64,000 bases of DNA from contig NZ_CP082904.1 in the NCBI RefSeq assembly GCF_023517775.1, positions 3,348,001-3,412,000 of the forward strand, given 5' to 3'. This DNA is from Mixta hanseatica (GTDB taxonomy: Bacteria > Pseudomonadota > Gammaproteobacteria > Enterobacterales > Enterobacteriaceae). How positions within the stretch are numbered: the stretch's first letter is position 1; each line of letters starts with the position of its first letter. Shown piece by piece: positions 60,537 through 64,000 of this stretch. The position numbers were made by a program, and so were the translations under genes. The notes under the pieces were generated by a model. That model was not told where the DNA came from. It made no database searches and saw only the letters and a list, made by a program, of their open reading frames with translations.

Positions 60537-61610
60537 TTATCGCTGCGGTAAATAACGCAACGGGTTGACGGATTTCCCCTTGTAACGAATTTCAAAATGT
60601 AATCTTACTGAACTGGTACCGGTGCTACCCATAGTAGCTATTTTCTGCCCCGCCTTAACTTCTTGTTGTTCCCGGACCAGCATAGTGTCGTTATGGGCGT
60701 AGGCACTCAAGTAATCATCATTATGTTTGATGATAATCAGATTACCGTAACCGCGCAGCGCATTACCTGCATACACTACACGACCGGATGCGGTGGCAAC
60801 CACTGGCTGTCCTCGCGATCCTGCGATATCGATCCCTTTATTGCCGCCTTCGGCAGCAGAAAAGTTATCGATAATCTTACCGTCGGTAGGCCAACGCCAA
60901 CCAGCCACAGGGGTTGAACTGGACGTTGTACTGCTCACCGTCGGCGGTGCGGTAACCGGGGCTGTTGTCGTTGCAACAGTTGTAGTCCCCGTTGAAGGCA
61001 ACATCTTGCCCCCACCTGATTTTCCTGAATCATCAGAATACGTAATAACCGGTTGCTGCGCAACCGTAGAAGATTTGATTTGTGACGAGCCTGGAGTGGT
61101 CGGCACTCCCCCTTGCGTCGCATCCGCTAGCGTGATCGCATTGCCGCCGGTAATCGGTGAACCTGAGCCGTTACCAACCTGCAAAGCCTGACCCACATTG
61201 AGGTTGTAAGGCGCAGCGATATTATTGCGCTGCGCTAAATCGCGAAAATCATTGCCGGTAATCCAGGCAATATAGAACAATGTGTCGCCTCGTTTAACCG
61301 TGTAGGTCTCGCCGCTGTAGCTACCTTTCGGAATATTCTCATAACTGCGGTTATAAACGATACGGCCATTTTGCGTCATTACATTAGGATTATTACTATT
61401 GGAAGCGGACGCAAACACCGGTCGCGAGGATGGCGCGCCGTTTAGCATGCCACCCGAGCCGGCATTGCCGCTCTGAGCCTGCGGCTGTCCGCCAACTGTA
61501 CTAATAGGAGCCTGAGCATTATCATCAGAAGTACAACCCGTCAGCCAAAATCCAATTAATGAAACAGCCGCAAGGCGGCTCAAAGTAAAAAGTGGGCTTC
61601 CTGTGCTCAT
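60537..61610 (-). CDS. nlpD: Murein hydrolase activator lipoprotein NlpD
   Basis: NlpD activates amidase AmiC at the septum. The 357-residue product (E. coli 379) is a lipoprotein with lipobox LTGC near residue 26, a LysM domain ([17 protein letters not shown], about 103-147), a Ser/Thr/Pro/Val-rich linker (about 165-235) and a C-terminal degenerate LytM/M23 domain. In that domain the zinc-ligand histidines are not all kept (ending [21 protein letters not shown]), as expected for an activator rather than an enzyme. The shorter linker explains the length difference. The rpoS promoter probably lies within the gene. Confidence 0.96.
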   Translation of the reverse strand: MSTGSPLFTLSRLAAVSLIGFWLTGCTSDDNAQAPISTVGGQPQAQSGNAGSGGMLNGAPSSRPVFASASNSNNPNVMTQNGRIVYNRSYENIPKGSYSGETYTVKRGDTLFYIAWITGNDFRDLAQRNNIAAPYNLNVGQALQVGNGSGSPITGGNAITLADATQGGVPTTPGSSQIKSSTVAQQPVITYSDDSGKSGGGKMLPSTGTTTVATTTAPVTAPPTVSSTTSSSTPVAGWRWPTDGKIIDNFSAAEGGNKGIDIAGSRGQPVVATASGRVVYAGNALRGYGNLIIIKHNDDYLSAYAHNDTMLVREQQEVKAGQKIATMGSTGTSSVRLHFEIRYKGKSVNPLRYLPQR

Positions 61611-61774
61611 TTATCCCCCGTGATAACAAACCTGTGACGAGCCTTGAAACGACGAACGTAATGGTTTACGTCCGTTATCCATTGCTGACGAATGGAATGG
61701 CTGATACTAACAACAACCCAATTCCTGTGCCATTAATCAGTTGTGAAGAAATGCATCGTTTATCGCCGGGCCGA

Positions 61775-62401
61775 TCAGGCAAGATCGCCCTGTACCAGCG
61801 GCACAAAACGTACCGGCTCAATGATATCGACCATAAACTCGCCGCCCTTACGCCGAATGCGTTTAAGCTGCTGTACTTCCTCCCCAACCGGCAAAACCAT
61901 AATGCCGCCCTCATCCAGCTGAGCCAGTAAAGCTTCAGGGATTTCCGGCGGCGCGGCGGTGACAATTATGGCATCAAACGGCGCGCGTGCCGCCCAGCCT
62001 TGCCAGCCGTCGCCGTGACGCGTTGAGACATTATGCAGGTCCAGCTGTTTTAAACGGCGCTTCGCCTGCCATTGCAGCCCTTTAATCCGCTCAACGGAAC
62101 AAACGTGATCGACCAGATGGGCCAGAATGGCCGTTTGATAGCCCGAACCGGTGCCGATCTCCAGCACCCGTGAATCGGGCTTCAGCTCCAGCAGCGAGGT
62201 CATTTTCGCCACCATATAGGGCTGCGAAATGGTTTGCCCGGAGCCAATAGGCAGTGACATGTTTTCCCATGCCTGATGTTCCAGCGCTTCATCAACGAAG
62301 CGCTCGCGCGGCACGTCGCCAATCGCTTTAAGTAAAAGCTCATCCTCAATGCCCTGCTGACGTAGCTGATCCAGTAAGGCTTCGATGCGTCTGCTTACCA
62401 T
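61775..62401 (-). CDS. pcm: Protein-L-isoaspartate O-methyltransferase Pcm
   Basis: Pcm methylates isoaspartyl residues so that damaged proteins can be repaired. The 208-residue product (same as E. coli) shows the substrate segment [17 protein letters not shown], the SAM motif [17 protein letters not shown] and the post-motif [10 protein letters not shown]. The ATG at 62401 lies inside surE (7-base overlap), which supports it as the coupled start; the ten open codons before it are rejected. Confidence 0.97.
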   Translation of the reverse strand: MVSRRIEALLDQLRQQGIEDELLLKAIGDVPRERFVDEALEHQAWENMSLPIGSGQTISQPYMVAKMTSLLELKPDSRVLEIGTGSGYQTAILAHLVDHVCSVERIKGLQWQAKRRLKQLDLHNVSTRHGDGWQGWAARAPFDAIIVTAAPPEIPEALLAQLDEGGIMVLPVGEEVQQLKRIRRKGGEFMVDIIEPVRFVPLVQGDLA

Positions 62402-63156
62402 AGCGACTCGACTCCGGCTTTTGTCAACCAACTCGCTACCACCTCTTGCGCCTGATGGGCGGTGAGATCGACATGCAGCGCCGTAATGGAGACATAGCCT
62501 TCATCGACGGCGGCGAAATCGGTATCGGGACCAGCATCATGCTTATCGCCCGGCGGGCCGATCCAGTAAAGCGTATTGCCGCGTGGATCTTGCTGGGGAA
62601 TAACTTTATCGGCGGGATGGCGGCTGCCACAGCGCGTGACGCGGATACCTTTGATTTGGTCCAGCGGCAGATCGGGAACATTAATATTCAGGATACGTCC
62701 TGTGCGCAGCGGTTCACTCTGCAACCCCTGCAAAATAGCGCAGGTTACCGCGGCGGCGGTTTCATAATGTTGCTGACCGTCCAGCGAAACCGCCAGCGCC
62801 GGCAGTCCTAAATGTCGCCCTTCCATCGCGGCCGCTACCGTGCCGGAATAGATGACGTCATCGCCTAAATTCGGCCCGGCATTAATACCGGAAACCACGA
62901 TATCCGGCTTTGGACGCATCAACGTATTGACGCCAAGGAATACGCAGTCGGTGGGCGTGCCCATCTGCACGGCGATATCCCCATTAGGATAAGAAAAAGT
63001 ACGTAACGGGGTTTCCAGCGTCAGCGAGTTTGAGGCGCCGCTGCGGTTACGATCGGGCGCAACGACCTGCACCTCGGCGATTTCGCGCAGGGCTTTTGCC
63101 AGGGTCTGAATGCCTGGCGCATGGATCCCATCATCATTACTCAGCAATATCCGCAT
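62395..63156 (-). CDS. surE: 5'/3'-nucleotidase SurE
   Basis: SurE is a survival-associated metal-dependent nucleotidase that hydrolyses nucleoside monophosphates and short polyphosphates. The 253-residue product (same as E. coli) begins [15 protein letters not shown], with metal-ligand aspartates D8/D9, and shows [21 protein letters not shown]. Its start overlaps truD by 20 bases and its end overlaps pcm by 7, so truD-surE-pcm form a tightly coupled operon. Confidence 0.97.
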   Translation of the reverse strand: MRILLSNDDGIHAPGIQTLAKALREIAEVQVVAPDRNRSGASNSLTLETPLRTFSYPNGDIAVQMGTPTDCVFLGVNTLMRPKPDIVVSGINAGPNLGDDVIYSGTVAAAMEGRHLGLPALAVSLDGQQHYETAAAVTCAILQGLQSEPLRTGRILNINVPDLPLDQIKGIRVTRCGSRHPADKVIPQQDPRGNTLYWIGPPGDKHDAGPDTDFAAVDEGYVSITALHVDLTAHQAQEVVASWLTKAGVESLW

Positions 63157-64000
63157 CGTTACCTTCCAGTTCGAAAAGTTCCCTGACTATGCTGGTGGCG
63201 AAACTGCCCGCCGGCAGCCAAAAACTGAGTTCCAGCGTGGCATCATCGCGCCAGGTCCAGCGCAGGTCGCGTGGGATAACCAGCATCGCCCGGCGCGCGG
63301 CTTCTACTCGCTCACGCTCAAGCAGCTGGATAAACGACGTGCTGTCGCTGTCGGCCAGGATTTGCTGCTCAAAGGCCAGCGCGGCGTCACGGCTGCCCCA
63401 CTCACCGCTGCCGGGCAACGGCGCAGTAATGCGCAGCTCATTATTGTCAATGCGCGTTTGCAGCTGCGGCAGCTCTTCCGCCGCGGCGACAAACCAGCTG
63501 CCGCGCCCGGTCAGCTGTAGCGCATCGCCGGCCATCGCCTGCGTCAGACCGCCCTGCTGCGCCAGCCGATCGCTGACCACCTGATTAAACATCACGCTGC
63601 GCGCCGCTGAAAGCAGAAAGCTGCGCTTATTGCGTTCGCGCACGCGAATCTCATTATTCGCCCAGCGTTTCGCCTGCTCCAGGTTATTGCCCTGGAAACC
63701 AAAACGCTGTTGGCCGAAATAGTTAGGCGCGCCGCCGTTTTGCACATGTTGCAGCCGCTCTTCCAGCGCCGCGCGATCGCTGATATTGCGCAGCACCAGC
63801 TGGAAAGCGTTACCCGCCAGCGCGCCGGTGCGTAATTTACGTTTATGACGCGCCAGATGCAGGATCTCGCAGCCTTCCAGCGTAAACGAGGAGAAATCGG
63901 GCGTCTCTTTGCCCGGCAGACGCAAACACAGCGTTTGCTCGGTGACCGCATGGCGATCCTTCATCCCGGCAAAGCTGACATCGCGTGGATGAATGCCGGC
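63137..64000 (-). CDS. truD: tRNA pseudouridine synthase TruD, 5' end outside window
   Basis: TruD makes pseudouridine 13 in tRNA-Glu. The gene is cut by the window edge: 287 residues are visible of about 349. The catalytic aspartate is in [14 protein letters not shown] (GxKD), close to the window edge, and the insertion domain and C-terminal [28 protein letters not shown] end are present. The frame is open to base 64000, so the internal ATG at 63964 is not the true start. Confidence 0.95.
   Translation of the reverse strand, partial: AGIHPRDVSFAGMKDRHAVTEQTLCLRLPGKETPDFSSFTLEGCEILHLARHKRKLRTGALAGNAFQLVLRNISDRAALEERLQHVQNGGAPNYFGQQRFGFQGNNLEQAKRWANNEIRVRERNKRSFLLSAARSVMFNQVVSDRLAQQGGLTQAMAGDALQLTGRGSWFVAAAEELPQLQTRIDNNELRITAPLPGSGEWGSRDAALAFEQQILADSDSTSFIQLLERERVEAARRAMLVIPRDLRWTWRDDATLELSFWLPAGSFATSIVRELFELEGNDADIAE

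Noticed and set aside
63965..64000. truD starting at the internal ATG 63964
   Set aside because: The frame is open to the window edge and encodes the residues (SFAG) that precede the catalytic GxKD motif in the family.

Overview
The window is chromosomal DNA of a gamma-proteobacterium of the order Enterobacterales. Nearly every core gene (emrRAB, trxC, patZ, pssA, clpB, rluD, bamD, pheA, tyrA, aroF, trmD operon, ffh, luxS, gshA, csrA, alaS, recA, mutS, rpoS, nlpD, pcm, surE, truD) matches the remembered E. coli product in length and motifs. A match to the plant-pathogen HrpL promoter upstream of a type III effector-like gene, and the absence of several E. coli genes, suggest the Erwinia/Pantoea/Mixta side of the order. 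That genus-level placement is inference; no database search was possible.

Layout. 1-6720: end of the proVWX osmoprotectant importer, an intact MFS transporter and the emrRAB drug-efflux operon. 6720-11250: a lineage-specific island with an SDR oxidoreductase, a decayed LysR regulator, an AraC regulator, a LysE-type exporter and an unrecognised protein with a gluzincin-like HDxGH...E signature. 11370-19690: yfiF, trxC, tapT, patZ, pssA, yfiM, kgtP. 19830-25515: a complete rrn operon on the minus strand (P1, P2, 16S, tRNA-Glu, 23S, 5S, terminator), with an ERIC-like palindromic element in the 23S-5S spacer. 25600-36300: clpB with a sigma-32 promoter, pgeF-rluD, bamD, raiA, the pheL-pheA attenuated operon, an SDR, and aroF-tyrA with TyrR boxes. 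36500-39050: a GNAT acetyltransferase and the type III effector-like gene, located where E. coli has yfiLRNB. 39120-45000: rpsP-rimM-trmD-rplS, ffh, ypjD, corB. 45000-49560: luxS, the sRNA MicA with its sigma-E promoter, gshA, yqaA-yqaB, three tRNA-Arg, tRNA-Ser and csrA. 49800-54870: alaS, recX, recA with its LexA box, pncC. 55260-64000: a DapA-family aldolase, yjdM, then mutS directly abutting rpoS-nlpD, pcm, surE and truD, which runs off the end.

Functionally this is mainly a housekeeping region: translation and RNA modification (rrn, tRNAs, ribosomal proteins, trmD, rluD, tapT, truD, alaS), aromatic amino-acid synthesis, protein quality control, DNA repair and stress control. Accessory genes occupy three small gaps. 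The two least explained items are the putative Hrp-regulated effector at 37175-38869 and the HDxGH protein/LysE/AraC cluster at 8261-10986. Relative to E. coli, the proVWX-emrRAB block and the yfiF-corB block appear in swapped order.
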